A DNA stretch of 64,000 nt from Ligustrum vulgare (taxonomy: Eukaryota; Streptophyta; Magnoliopsida; Lamiales; Oleaceae): positions 23,373,446 through 23,437,445 of the forward strand of contig OY743172.1 in NCBI GenBank assembly GCA_963555705.1. Reading direction: 5' to 3'. The first letter of the stretch is position 1. Every line of letters starts with the position of its first letter. This document shows, in pieces, positions 22,888-33,121 of this stretch. The notes below the pieces were generated by a model. The model was not told the DNA's origin, searched no databases, and saw only the letters and a list, made by a program, of their open reading frames with translations. The position numbers and the translations under genes are program-made.

Positions 22888-23576
22888 GAATAGAAATTCC
22901 TCGATATGCACAACACAATGCGAATGCAATGCAAATAAAATGCAGACTCTAACAAATGGAGTACACGACGACAAGTCATAGCATCAAGATAGGTAGCTTG
23001 TGGCCTTGAACCTTCTTTAGTTGAATACAATCAGATTTACTAGGCTAGTTGGTGAACGCGATGTCTTGAACCATCCAGCTGTTCGTGTAAAACCAAACAA
23101 CTGTACCAACACCACGACTCATCTAACCTATTCGGTTCTCATGGTTGAGTCCATTTTGGCCCTGGACTACTCTTGGTTTCATAAGTGCTCTAAGAGAATT
23201 AAGCCTCGAATTCTCGTAGAAGCGGCCCCACTTCACACTTATATAGGTGATTTCATATCTTTGTATCTCAAGGTTATGAATCATTAAAAGTATATATGTA
23301 TACTTATCCTTCTATACATTTTACATAGCACTTTAAATTTTAGGAATGGGAATAAGTGCTTTATTCCGAATCATTTATGACTTAGTTGTCCCATTGAACC
23401 AAGATCTTGGGATCTCCAATTTACAAGGTTGGGTTTCCGTCATAGTAATTCTATTCAATAGGCTTTAGGCCCATTCCCCTCGAAAGATGGTATACTTGAT
23501 CTCTTACAGGTCCTTTCGTCAAAGGATCAGCCAAATTTTCTTTTGACTTCACATAGTTAATAGAGATTATACCATT
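22888..23576 (-). other. copia 3' non-coding region
   Basis: Sequence between the RNase H stop and the polypurine tract. It contains a plain frame at 23021-23287 (+) with no recognisable motif. Confidence 0.45.
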
Positions 23577-25229
23577 TTATATTAATTGTTTAATGGTATT
23601 ATGTCTCCGACGGATATGTCGAGACTTGCCATTATACATACTGTTTTGTGCCCTTGCAATTGTCGACTGATTATCACAATGTATATTAATCGCAGAAACC
23701 GGCTTTTCCCAACATGGAATTTCTTCAAGAAAATTACGAAGCCATTCTGCTTCTTCACCGGCTTTGTCTAACGCAATAAACTCAGATTCCATCGTGGATC
23801 GAGCAATACACGTTTGCTTAGACGATTTCCAGGACACGGCTCCACCTCCAATGGTAAATACATAACCACTCGTGGATTTTGAATCCTTAGTGTCAGATAT
23901 CCAATTTGCATCAGTATATCCTTCTAACACTGCAGGATATTTTGAGTAGTGTAATCCATATTCAACCGTATGTCTTAAATATCTAAGAACTCGGTTTAAT
24001 GCCTTCCAATGTACAACACTTGGATTACTAGTGAATGTACTCAACTTGTTGACTATGTATGCTATATCCGGTCTAGTGCAGTTGGTAATATACATTAAAC
24101 TACCAATGACACGCGAATATTCCAATTAAGATACGGGCTCACCAGTATTCTTGGCTAAGTGAATACCTAAGTCAACTGGTGACTTAACCGGTTTATCGTC
24201 ATACGCCTTAAATTTCTTAAGTATAGTCTCAACATAATGTGATTGAGACAATGAAAAACCATCGGATGTCTTAGAGATTTTAATCCCTAATATTACATCC
24301 GCCACTCTCATATCCTTCATGTCAAAATGTTTTGTTAACATTTTTTTAGTCGAGGAAATGATTTTGGAGTTATTTCCCATAATTAGCATATCGTCAACAT
24401 ATAGGCATATGATTACATATTCATTAGGTGTGTTTTTAATGTAGACACATTTGTCACATTCATTGATATTTTGAAGTCATTTGACAACATAGTTTTATCA
24501 AACTTTTCATGCCATTGTTTCGGTGCTTGTTTCAATCCATACAATGATTTTACAAGTCTACACACCTTCTTTTCATTTCTTGGTGCAACAAACCATTCAG
24601 GTTGTTCCATATAGATTTCTTCTTCTAATTCACCATTTAGAAACGCGGTTTTGACATCCATTTGATGTATTTCAAGATTATGCAATGCTGCGATTGCAAT
24701 CAAGACACGTATAGACGTAATTCTTGTAACGGGTGAATATGTATCAAAGAAATCTAGTCCTTCTTTTTTGTCTATACCCTTTGGCTACTAATCTAGCCTT
24801 ATATTTATCAATTGATCCATCCGACTTCAATTACTTTTTGAAGATCCAATTACGGCCTAAAGCTTTGTTTCCCGGAGGGAGTTCAACCAATTCCCAAGTA
24901 TGGTTACTCATGATGGATTCAATTTCATTGCGTACAGTTTCTTTCCAAAAAGGAGTTTCGGGAGAGGAAATTGCTTCATCAAATATCCTAGGATCATTTT
25001 CGAGTAAATTGGTTACGAATTCTGGACCGAATGTCTTTGGAATTCGTTGTCTTTTACTACGTCTCGGTTCTTCATTTACTTGAAGATCATCATTCTTTCC
25101 ATGTATGTTATCATACGTTCGTTTATTTGAACATACTTCCTTTTCTTTACACGGAAAACTGTCTTCAAAGAAAATCGCATTTCTTGATTCAATAATTGTG
25201 CCTACGTGTACATCAAGTATTTTTACCAA
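23577..25229 (-). pseudogene. copia reverse transcriptase and RNase H, broken
   Basis: In minus sense: the linker with WKETVRNEIESIM; RT with HQMDVKTAFLNGELEEEIYM and VKSLYGLKQAPKQWHEKFD; a YVDD catalytic site in the next frame; then [25 protein letters not shown], and RNase H with GYTDANW, ESEFIAL and IHCDNQSTI. Lesions seen: a stop near 24840, a +1-type shift near 24768, a 2-nt gain near 24462, and TAA at 24126-24128. The sequence type differs clearly from the element at 6535-13436, so this is another copia lineage. Confidence 0.85.
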
Positions 25230-25230
25230 C

Positions 25231-25551
25231 CGTGCGGTCGCACGGTCAAACATTTTGACCTGATTTTCGTCATTTTCGTAATTTCTCATTCATCCGATAT
25301 TGATTTTCGAAATACCAAATATACCCTTCAATACATGCAGAGAAATCAAAATTCTCTTTCGGGGGCGTTGCCCCCTCGACCCCCGCGACCTGACCGGGCA
25401 GGTCGATCCCCGTTTGTGTGTTTCAAAGCGGCGAAGTGGCAAATAATTTTGCCTAAACGGATTGAGTCGAGCTTTTGAGTATTAGGTCGAAATCGACACA
25501 AAGTCACTTTGATCGATTTTCAATTCTCGATTTATTAACCAATATCCAACA
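25231..25551 (-). repeat. truncated 5' LTR of deleted copia element
   Basis: Homologous to 22592-22876. It carries about 40 extra bases at 25361-25400, including the hairpin GGGGGCGTTGCCCCC, that the left LTR lacks. It ends AATATCCAACA and is followed by ATACT. Confidence 0.82.
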
Positions 25552-25556
25552 ATACT

Positions 25557-26096
25557 AACCCATTTTACAGCCTCCCCTGCAATTTCAAGTCAATGGAAGA
25601 TCAACGAATGCAACATTTTCCATATTTTTCGGCCTTTTTCCGATGACAGAGCAACGCAATGCAGCAGCTTTACATCATTTTCCGTCATTCGACCTGTCAG
25701 AAGGGAGTAGTTCACCGTCGGGTCTTGATATTAGTGGTAGAGTAATAGTTGGATGTGTTATTTTTGGTGAGGTCCTCGAGAAATCATGGCGGGAGGGAAG
25801 AGGAGCAACCAACAGGAGGTGATAGCGGGAGGGAGGAGGGGACTATTTCGTCTCCGGGTGTTGATGTTACTGGAAAGTGTTACTTCTGGCTGCTGTTATT
25901 TTTGGCGAGGAAGCTCCAATGGCAGAAGGTGATGGCAGGGAGGAAGAAGGAGCAGGTGTACCGAGTGAAAAAAGTACCTTTCCCAGATTTTTAAAATTTT
26001 AAACAACATCTCATTAGAGTTTGGAGGCAAAATATCGCGATATATAGAGGTTGTGAGAGAAGTTGTGTGAGATGGATTGTTAAAGTAGCATTATCC
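25557..26096. other. right arm of MULE, possible captured gene fragment
   Basis: More GC-rich than its surroundings. It contains an imperfect direct repeat: CCGTCGGGTCTTGATATTA near 25717 and TCTCCGGGTGTTGATGTTAC near 25851, each followed by TGTTATTTTTGG-GAGG and a GGGAGG-AGAAGAGGAGC-like stretch. Protein-like codon use with no identifiable family suggests host DNA picked up by the element. This is inference. Confidence 0.4.
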
Positions 26097-26223
26097 AATA
26101 ATATTTAGTTGAAGATTACGAGATCTAATTTTAGCTTCAGTAATGCTAGACATACTAACACATTATACTAACTAGTTTACAAACAGATGACATCTCACGA
26201 GAAAATGATGGAAACACGAGAAA

Positions 26224-26838
26224 ATGACTGAAACAAAAAGAAGCCACCAAAATCGGGCATTTCATCTCTCACTCAGCAACTTCCTCTCTTCAACTCACAC
26301 CCAACTCTCGCCTCCTTCGTACTCCGACTGCAAACACCCACATACCGCCTGCCGCTATCACCGGTGTCACGTAAAATTCTATCATCGGTGTCACTGCTGG
26401 AAGTTCTTCATGATTTTTGCGAATAGCTTCTTCATCTCTCACTCAGGACCAAGATCTGAATATTTTCTGGGTTCGTGGATCTGCAAAATATGAAGCCAAA
26501 TGTATTTCCAGTCAGATTTTATCAAGATTGAAGCTACATTATGATGGCAAATTCATTCCACAGTTGAGCTCTTCCAAAGACGGCAGATTTCCTCTTCAGT
26601 TTCGAAGCTGCAAATTGTTCGAAGGAATTAAATTTGTCCTTTTTCAGCGAGGTCGAAGCTGCCGATTGCTGCCCATATTTGAGCTCCTTTGAAGATATCA
26701 AGTGTAGTCATTATTTACCTGATTATTGGAGCTTCTGTGTATGTCCAGTTTTCAGATCCGGTAGCTCTCGAAGAACTCAGGCTGTGCAATCTGGAAATAT
26801 AAACGAGCCAACTGAAATTATAGAATTCACACTCAAGG
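26224..26838 (+). other. putative first exon of the left transcription unit in the TIR element
   Basis: This region just inside the left TIR ends at a consensus donor (CAAGG|GTGAGC, GT at 26839-26840). With an acceptor TTTTATAG at 27357-27364 it would form a 526-bp intron. Frames within it show no recognisable domain, so it may be largely 5' untranslated. Confidence 0.35.
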
Positions 26839-27375
26839 GTGAGCCGTAAAATGCTTCCTTTTCCATTTTCTTACAATGTTCTGGTAATTTGAAATATATT
26901 GTGGTCCAACTAATTATATGCGCCTTCCATATGAATTTGCGAAATGAATGTAATGTAAAATGACTACTATTATGAATTTCAATTTGAACTTGTGTTCAAA
27001 AAGAATTGATGACGTTGGGTAAGTGTTGGGTAAGTGTTCAATAAGAATTGATGAATATAATGTAAAATGACCACTATTATGCATTTTAATTTGAACTTGT
27101 GTTCAGTAAGAATTGATGAAGTTGGGTAAGTGTTGGTTAAGAATTGATGAAGTTGGGTAAGTGTTCAAAAAGAATTGATGAATTTAATGTAAAATCACCA
27201 CTATTATGCAAGTTCATCTTAAGTATTGATTTGAGAATTGAGTTTATTTTATGAATTTATTCTCACCGTGAACATGTAGACATACTTTTCTTGATTATAC
27301 TTTCATCTGATAACTATGTAACTAGCACTGACAGTAATATAAGTAATTTATTTTGGTTTTATAGGTGGTTGAAGA

Positions 27376-27525
27376 ATGTATTCTGATGATGAGGAAACGA
27401 ATGTGAATTCAGTAAATGCGGATGTGGAGTTATTGGAAAATATTGACACAGTAGGAGATAGGTACATTAGTACTACAGAAGAAGAAACGGGGCAACAAAC
27501 TTATGTCAATGTATGTCAATATTGA
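27376..27525 (+). pseudogene. acidic N-terminus of a FAR1/MULE-transposase-like protein (tentative)
   Basis: Twelve bases after a splice acceptor an ATG opens a 49-codon frame reading MYSDDEETNVNSV...DTVGDRYISTTEEE, ended by TGA at 27523-27525. Acidic leaders of this kind precede the DNA-binding domain in FAR1/FHY3-related, MULE-derived proteins, but no zinc-binding or DDE part follows. A repeated phrase (CAACAA-CTTATGTCAATGTATG, at 27500 and 27601) brackets the break and could mark the scar of an internal deletion. The family call is an inference from composition and context. Confidence 0.3.
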
Positions 27526-27962
27526 CACGGATTTAGTGCACAGTTGATGCTATCTACTCAACCTTATGGCATGAACTCAAGCCATCTATTGCCAACTAAC
27601 CAACAACTTATGTCAATGTATGCACAGCAAAAGGGTCGCGATGGGAACGAAGTTACAAGATCAAATTGTGATTGAGATTTTTTTTAGCTGTCTTTTCAAA
27701 TTTGCACCGTTGCAAAATTTTAACTCGCAAATTTACTATAACTAAGGGATTGTTGTTGTGTTTTCGTAATTTTTTCATGCGTTCGTGTTGACCTGTAATT
27801 GTTTTAGTTTTGATTTTTTTCTAAATTCTTACTCGTTAAAGCTAATTCAACCTATAATTTGCCTATTGCTTCACAAAAACGAATTACCATATGAAATACA
27901 GCAACGTCAACATTCATAATGAAATAAGTAGCGAGATCCAATTTATACACGAGATGAGACGA

Positions 27963-28409
27963 TTACATCATTTTCCCCTTTCCCTTTCCCTTTCCCTTTC
28001 CCTTTCCCTTTCCATCATCTTCATCGTCTTCATCGTCCGAAGTTCTTTTCCCCTTGCTAAGTGTTATCGTCACTGATAGCTTCACATCATTTTCTTCGGT
28101 GATGTTAGCAAGCATCTTCATAATACGAGCAAGCTCGATGGTTTCGTCATTTCCCCCAGTTGTAGTACTCGAAGTGCCACTACTTTCACCTACCTCACAC
28201 TGAACGATCGTGGGCTCTTCATCAAACTCGAAGTAACCACAACCAGCACTGCAATTGTGGAATAGCTTCCCTGCATTTTTTGTCCTATACACCTCAAACC
28301 ACTTCATAAACCCTTTCCCACATATCGGACATCGACGCTTGTTGGGACAATCGTTGAACCAATGTCCAGGCTTCCTGCAGCTATGACAGACATATCGATT
28401 CCTATTCAT
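27963..28409 (-). CDS. CCHC zinc-knuckle + GRF zinc-finger protein
   Basis: The 148-codon intact frame has its ATG at 28407-28409, 12 nt after a splice acceptor (AG at 28421-28422). Residues 8-21 form a CCHC zinc knuckle (CHSCRKPGHWFNDC). Residues 27-62 form a GRF-type zinc finger (CPICGKG, YRTKNAGKLFHNC, CGYFEF). GRF fingers bind single-stranded nucleic acid in repair enzymes and occur in many small plant proteins of unknown role. The tail is acidic and ends in a GKGKGKG run encoded by a CCCTTT-type microsatellite (27970-28013). The gene sits inside a transposon, convergent to another remnant. It may be an accessory transposon gene or a captured host gene. Confidence 0.6.
   Translation of the reverse strand: MNRNRYVCHSCRKPGHWFNDCPNKRRCPICGKGFMKWFEVYRTKNAGKLFHNCSAGCGYFEFDEEPTIVQCEVGESSGTSSTTTGGNDETIELARIMKMLANITEENDVKLSVTITLSKGKRTSDDEDDEDDGKGKGKGKGKGKGKMM
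27970..28013. repeat. hexanucleotide microsatellite within coding sequence
   Basis: Seven copies of TTTCCC, encoding the Gly-Lys repeat at the C-terminus of the CCHC-GRF protein. Confidence 0.85.
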
Positions 28410-28420
28410 TGGTAAATCAC

Positions 28421-29621
28421 CTACAATAGATCCAATCTATCCATCAGTCCATTTCCAACAAATAATCAACGACATGCCACAATATAAACTCACAAAGCAA
28501 TTTCCAAATTCCATATCAAACTAGACACTAACCACCAATACATCCCAAAAACAACATCCAATAATAAGTTCTCCATTGCATCATGTCAAATACGATTCAC
28601 AGGCTCAAATTCAAAGTTGGGGAAAATCACAAAAAGGGCTGACCAATGTATATCAATCAAAAGCAGCAAATCAAAAAGGACTTCGAGGATTAAAAAATTT
28701 CTTGTGATCCATATACGTTCCCTTTGATCCAGATGCTTAACGATTCAATTATTTTACTGCATAGTGAATGCAAGATGTGGTAAGAGTAAAAATCGACAGC
28801 TACATATAGAAATTCGGACTACAGATAATTTGAAACAGAATTACAAGACAAATTCTTCACATTTTTTTATTAATTACAAGTGAAGTAGATAGGGAAATAC
28901 TGCTTAAAACCATCACACCTTCTTCAGGGAAGGTTTCAAGTGTACTTTACGTACTTCTCCCCAACAAAATTGGTAATTTTGCAGAATTTTACACACTCAT
29001 CTGAAAGGTGTAAACTACTTCTTCCCCCATTCAAAGCCTTCCAGTCCTCAAATCTCAACTACATATCCAATACATACATCCCGTGGACCAAAATCAAAGA
29101 CCCAAATCTAATTCTTGAAACTGTAGGAGAAGAAATCACCAGTATTATAACAGCAGTTACAATATGAAATTTTTTAATCCTCAATTTTTCCTTTCTACGA
29201 AATGCATACTTCGGAATTCACCCAACTTCAAATTAATTTTCATGATGTACAGTAAAACCTTGGCGTTGATTTACATATGCAATGTTCCAAAAAGTAACTG
29301 GGAAATGCGGTACAGTGCTCCACCACTGACTGAAAAAATCAACCAGGGAGAAACCATTTACCTGATTACACCGTCGTCGTCCTCACAATGGCAAACCGCG
29401 ACTTCACTGGCGCCTTTCAGCCTCCTCACGCACCGGTATAGATGAACTTTTGTTACAAATGTTTCGAGATTATGGTTGGATCGCCTCCTACTCAGTTGAT
29501 TTCTCAGCCCTAGCAGCGGAAGCAGAGGACGGGAGATGTGGGAAGTAGAGGACGAGAGATGTGCTTTATCCGATTTTGAAATTTTTAGAAGCTTACGGTA
29601 TGAAGATGGCAATTGTAGCAT
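28421..29621 (-). other. intron and upstream exon of the CCHC-GRF gene
   Basis: The donor CAG|GTAAAT (GT at 29361-29360, minus) and the acceptor TTGTAG (28426-28421) define a plausible 941-bp intron. The upstream exon (about 29621-29362) has a readable frame ending RLKGASEVAVCHCEDDDG, which does not continue in frame across the junction. The exon may be untranslated or the frame disrupted. Confidence 0.4.
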
Positions 29622-29708
29622 TCTGAGGATTTTAAGGGCAATGTCGTCATTTCAGATGGTGTTTGTAAACTAGTTAGTATAATGTGTTAGTATGTCTAGC
29701 ATTATTCT

Positions 29709-29903
29709 TTTAGCTTTTGTCTTGAAAAAATATGTACACACCAGAAAAGGATGATTTTTACTTGAAAAAACTTTCCCAAAACTTTAGCTTAATAATTTAA
29801 GGGATCTAATTTTAGCTTTTGTCTTGAAAAAATATGTACACACCAGAAAAGGATGATTTTTACTTGAAAAAACTTTCCCAAAACTTTAGCTTAATAATTT
29901 AAG
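29709..29903. repeat. perfect 102-bp tandem duplication
   Basis: Two near-identical units begin TTTTAGCTTTTGTCTTG at 29708 and 29811 and end CTTAATAATTTAAG at 29801 and 29903. The left flank of the TIR element (GAGATCTAATTTTAGCTT, 26120-26137) matches the unit junction at 29803-29818. The element therefore inserted at a boundary in this tandem array. Confidence 0.85.
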
Positions 29904-29949
29904 AGTGTTAGATAGGTCAATATTTTCCAACTTTTCATATTTTGTAGTG

Positions 29950-30330
29950 TTTCATAACAAATTTTGGCATGGAAATTTTTTTCCTCAACGTGTAATAATT
30001 TTAAGGTGAAAAATAATTTTACATCACTTTTGATCAATTTTTTTGTTGTTAACTGACTTATTTTTTTTTTAAGAAAATAACATTATCATTATCAAGTACA
30101 AATGTCTTGAAAAAGTAAAAAAAAAAATTATTAAAATAGCTATAATTTACTTTATTTATCATTAAAAATAATGTCAATCAAATAACAAAATTTGAAAAAA
30201 TTTCAACTTTTTCCGCCTAAAAAATTAAACCAATTAAACACTCTCAATTGATTTTTCAGGAAAATAATTTCCAAGAAAAAATATTTTCTTCCACTCATTT
30301 TCCACTTTCGCAATCAAACACACCATAAGA
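29950..30330 (-). repeat. dispersed repeat, copy B
   Basis: Inverse-orientation relative of 5896-6422. In minus sense it contains TTTAATTGGTTTAATTTTTT, TTTGATTGACATTATTTTTA and TTGATAATGATAATGTTATT at matching spacing. Its high-coordinate end is ATCAAACACACC. Confidence 0.5.
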
Positions 30331-30529
30331 GTTGAGAGTGAGAGGCTTGATAAAATTAATTTGGGGCTTTTAGTTAAATATGCTTGACAATTAATAACTT
30401 TAGTAATATAGACATTTTTATTGAAAAGTCAAAATTACCCTTAATGAATAAATTACAATGTATATCCTTTCTTTATTATGGTTGATTTAATTAAGAACTA
30501 ATTATTTGGACTTTTCGTAACTCTTTCAA

Positions 30530-30877
30530 TTATTCTAAATACTCTTTATACTTTGATAATTTTTCAAAGGTTTTAGGAAGATCCTTCTTAGTTATATATC
30601 CTAATACTATTCTTTCCGATACTTCTTCTTCTATATCCTTAAGTTCGAGTGATATATTATAAACTATATTTATATTTTTGGCAGTTTCAACAGAGTTAAA
30701 TCTTATATTATTTATGCAAGCGTAATCAATATCTTTATATATTTCTTCTAATTTGGACTGGACAACAGAATATATGCCTTGATATTTTTCAGTAATAGTT
30801 AATAAAAACGAAATATATTTATCATCTAAATACAATTTATCACAATCACTAGAAGTAGATGCTTGTGAAGTGTTCAT
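30530..30877 (-). pseudogene. small ORF of the pararetrovirus (unknown function)
   Basis: A 115-codon open frame rich in Lys, Glu and Ile with a predicted helical character. Its ATG overlaps the TGA of the upstream reading frame in an ATGA arrangement (30874-30877). Close overlaps of this type are common between caulimovirid genes. No domain recognised. Assignment to the virus rests on base composition, orientation and position downstream of the leader. Confidence 0.45.
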
Positions 30878-31170
30878 AAATTCAAACGATCAGGTTGATC
30901 AGGATTATGTTTAACTATTCTATTTTCTTGATCCAAGGTTCTTAAAACTAAATTTGGGAATCTAATTTCAGTATTTTCTTGTAACCAAATTAGATATTGT
31001 TGTTGTTCGTACTGATGATATCTGATGGTATTTAGTAATTTTTCCCACTTTTTTATTATTTTCTTAGTTTAATTTTATGAGAAGTTTTTCTATCTCTCTG
31101 GATCTTAAATCAAAGGTATTATCCTTAACTATTCAAGTCTCTCAATATATTCTCTATCATCATTGTTCAT
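30878..31170 (-). pseudogene. small ORF upstream in the pararetrovirus, broken
   Basis: An ATG at 31168-31170 is followed within 14 codons by TAG. Further down a related frame is open to the TGA overlapping the next ORF, with segments such as YHQYEQQQYLIWLQE. At least one shift separates the parts. Confidence 0.4.
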
Positions 31171-32476
31171 AATTAAAAATAACAAGCATGTCGAAGCATA
31201 TGATTAAAAGCATGTAATCAAAATATGTAAATGGCAGTAAGTAAGTTTACAGTAATCAAATAGAAATAAGCAGGTTTTCCCTCCAGTGTCGTCCTATAGC
31301 TGCCTCGCATGTATTCAATCAATTCTTTGAATCAAATGAATATTAGATGTTTTTTTAATAAATTGGGTCCACAACTGCTTCCAAAAAAGTTTTTCAATCA
31401 AGGTTGCACTCCTCACTCTAGAGAACTAGCCATGTTTCCACGGACGCTATCTCACAGTATTCAGAGTCTCTGTTTTCACCCCTATCTCGACTCCTTTCAG
31501 GAAGACCTTACTTAGAACTTTTCCAAAACTACATGTTTTAAAAATAGGTTTTAAAACTGAAACAAAGCTCAAATATTATCCCAAAATGCCACAACACATC
31601 AAAAGGCTGAAGGGATTTCTGCCGAGCAACTAGGGCTGGGCAAAAACCGACCCAACCCGCCGAACCCGCCCAAACCGATCGGTTTGGGTCGATTTTTCAT
31701 GAAAATTGGGTTGTGTTGGGTTTTTTTTTTTTAAAAAAATTTTCGGGTTGGTTGAATAACCCGACCCAACCAAACCCAAAAAAAAAAAAAATACAGTTTT
31801 TTTTTTTTTTTTTTAATGAAACTTGACTTATTTAAATATTGATTGAATATATTTTAATTTTATTAGCAAGTGTTCAATTTATTGAATCTTGGTTATTGTA
31901 GTGTACATAATTGATTTGAATTAAAGATAGATTCATGAGTTTTTTTTTTTTTCAAAAATTTTACTAATTGGGCCAAAACCCAAACCGACCAACCCGACCG
32001 AAATTTGGTGGGTTGGGTTGAGTTTGAATTCGTAATTGGGTTGGATTGGGTTGATTTTTTATCAACCCGACCGTGGTGGGTTGGGTTCGGGTTGGGCAAA
32101 AAACCGACCCAACCCAACCCACCCCCACCCCTACGAGCAATAGATTCTTCAAAGAAGAAAACTCATTTTGAAAAATATCAATACTGTCGGGGGTCATGAG
32201 AAACTTAACGAAAACCTTTTTTAGGAAAGTTTTGATAAAAACTCAAACATCATTTCATTCATAAATTGACATTGTACATACTGCAAACTATATACAGACA
32301 CCTTTGGTACTCACCTTAGAACTTCATAAGTGATTACCTTATTACAAGCTTTGATATCTTCAGACTATCTACCAATATTTTTTTTGAACACAAGTGGTGT
32401 AAACAAGTTTTGAATAAAAGAGTACAAGTGCTTGACTCAGATATTTCGGGATGCCTCTTCACTGAATCTCTTCTCC
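31171..32476 (-). other. pararetrovirus leader-like region
   Basis: Non-coding stretch between the promoter-like TATA box and the first small ORF. It is interrupted by the hAT MITE at 31631-32133. The pieces outside the MITE have no coding signal. Confidence 0.4.
31631..32133. mobile_element. hAT-type non-autonomous element inside the pararetrovirus
   Basis: It starts TAGGGCTGGGC and ends CCACCCCTA, flanked by CGAGCAAC / CGAGCAAT (31623-31630, 32134-32141), a 7/8 target duplication. The GGGTTGGG/CCCAACCC subterminal repeats match the element at 20962-21485. Its insertion post-dates integration of the viral sequence. Confidence 0.85.
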
Positions 32477-32486
32477 CTTTTATAGA
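32477..32486 (-). promoter_or_regulatory. TATA-like box of the pararetroviral promoter
   Basis: In minus sense the sequence reads CTATAAAAGG, followed closely by GAGAAGAG. It lies downstream of the transactivator-like frame and upstream of the leader, where a caulimovirid transcript promoter is expected. Confidence 0.4.
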
Positions 32487-33121
32487 GGTCCTGGATTATT
32501 TTCCTCCTCCCATTTTTTGTGACAAAAAAGGACCCTTATCTCTTTTGCAATAAATTTCTTGTTGAGTAGTCATCAACCACTTTTTTTGGTGCATTTATCT
32601 TTCTTACTAGCTGACTTCAATAATACTTGACAAGTTATCTTCTGAATTGTGACAAAACACCACAACTTTTATTTAATAAAGAGACTTTATTAAAGTAGTG
32701 AGTGAAATGTTTTTGTCATGGCAACCTTTCATTAACTTCTTGTTGTTTAGTGACCACAGTTTTTCTTTAATAAATGACTTTATTAAAGTAGTGATAAAGG
32801 GTCACTATTTGGCAGCATTACATTATCTTGCATAGCTCTTTGCGCATAGTTTCACTTCACTTACTTTATTGATAATAATTTTCTCAAGTATGTGGTCCAA
32901 TTTACAAATATCTACTTCTTTAGATGACAATCTTGCATTCGAGTAGATTATATGATTATCTGAAGGATATAACCAAATTTTTTCTTTTTCAGAAATAACT
33001 TGGCTTAAATTATCAAATATTTCTTTATATCATTTAACTCTTCCGTAAGAAATCATGTTAACAATATCTTCATATCCATTCTTAATAACTTTTTGGATAG
33101 TTGGTAAGAAGTGTTAGTTTG
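32487..33121 (-). other. intergenic region of the pararetrovirus
   Basis: Contains two copies of TTTATTAAAG-AGT (near 32687 and 32778), each in a longer shared phrase AATAAA-GACTTTATTAAAGTAGTGA. This is a likely regulatory direct repeat upstream of the TATA box. The 32890-33121 part probably still belongs to the decayed end of the transactivator frame. Confidence 0.35.

Larger units (their letters stand above)
22015..25551 (-). mobile_element. internally deleted Ty1/copia element
   Basis: The minus-strand element is flanked by ATACT on both sides (22010-22014, 25552-25556). The left (3') LTR is complete at 22015-22876. The right LTR survives only as its last 321 bp (25231-25551). Gag, protease, integrase and the primer-binding site are missing, so the frame of the RT-linker region runs straight into LTR sequence near 25230. 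A single deletion from within the 5' LTR to the integrase/RT linker explains this. RT and RNase H remain but carry frameshifts and a stop. Confidence 0.85.
20676..26096. mobile_element. MULE-like element carrying nested insertions
   Basis: The outer ends are inverted. The left reads ATAATGCTACTCTCACAACTT. The right, inverted, reads GGATAATGCTACTTTAACAAT, followed by a second ACAACTTCTCTCACAACC block. The ATAATGCTAC terminus is typical of one plant MULE group. A possible target duplication, AGTATTTA at the left against AATATTTA at the right, has one mismatch and is not decisive. A hAT MITE (20962-21485) and a copia element (22015-25551) sit inside. Without them the host element is about 1.35 kb and lacks a transposase, so it is non-autonomous and perhaps a gene-capturing Pack-MULE. 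Confidence 0.6.
26138..29707. mobile_element. 3.57-kb TIR element (MULE-like) with two convergent gene remnants
   Basis: The ends share a perfect 45-bp inverted repeat starting TAATGCTAGACATACTAACA (26141-26185 and 29660-29704), with three further imperfect outer bases. The flanks carry a perfect 9-bp duplication TTTTAGCTT (26129-26137, 29708-29716), the length expected for Mutator-like elements. From the left a plus-strand unit runs inwards (exons near 26220-26838 and 27365-27680). From the right a minus-strand unit runs inwards (exons near 29621-29362 and 28420-27963). No full transposase is present, so the element is probably a non-autonomous derivative. Confidence 0.82.

Noticed and set aside
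24733..25083. 116-codon plus-strand frame opposite copia RT
   Set aside because: Antisense of the reverse-transcriptase pseudogene.
27969..28015. Possible CRISPR-like or satellite array
   Set aside because: It is a simple TTTCCC microsatellite inside a coding frame. There are no spacers and the sequence is a plant nuclear genome.
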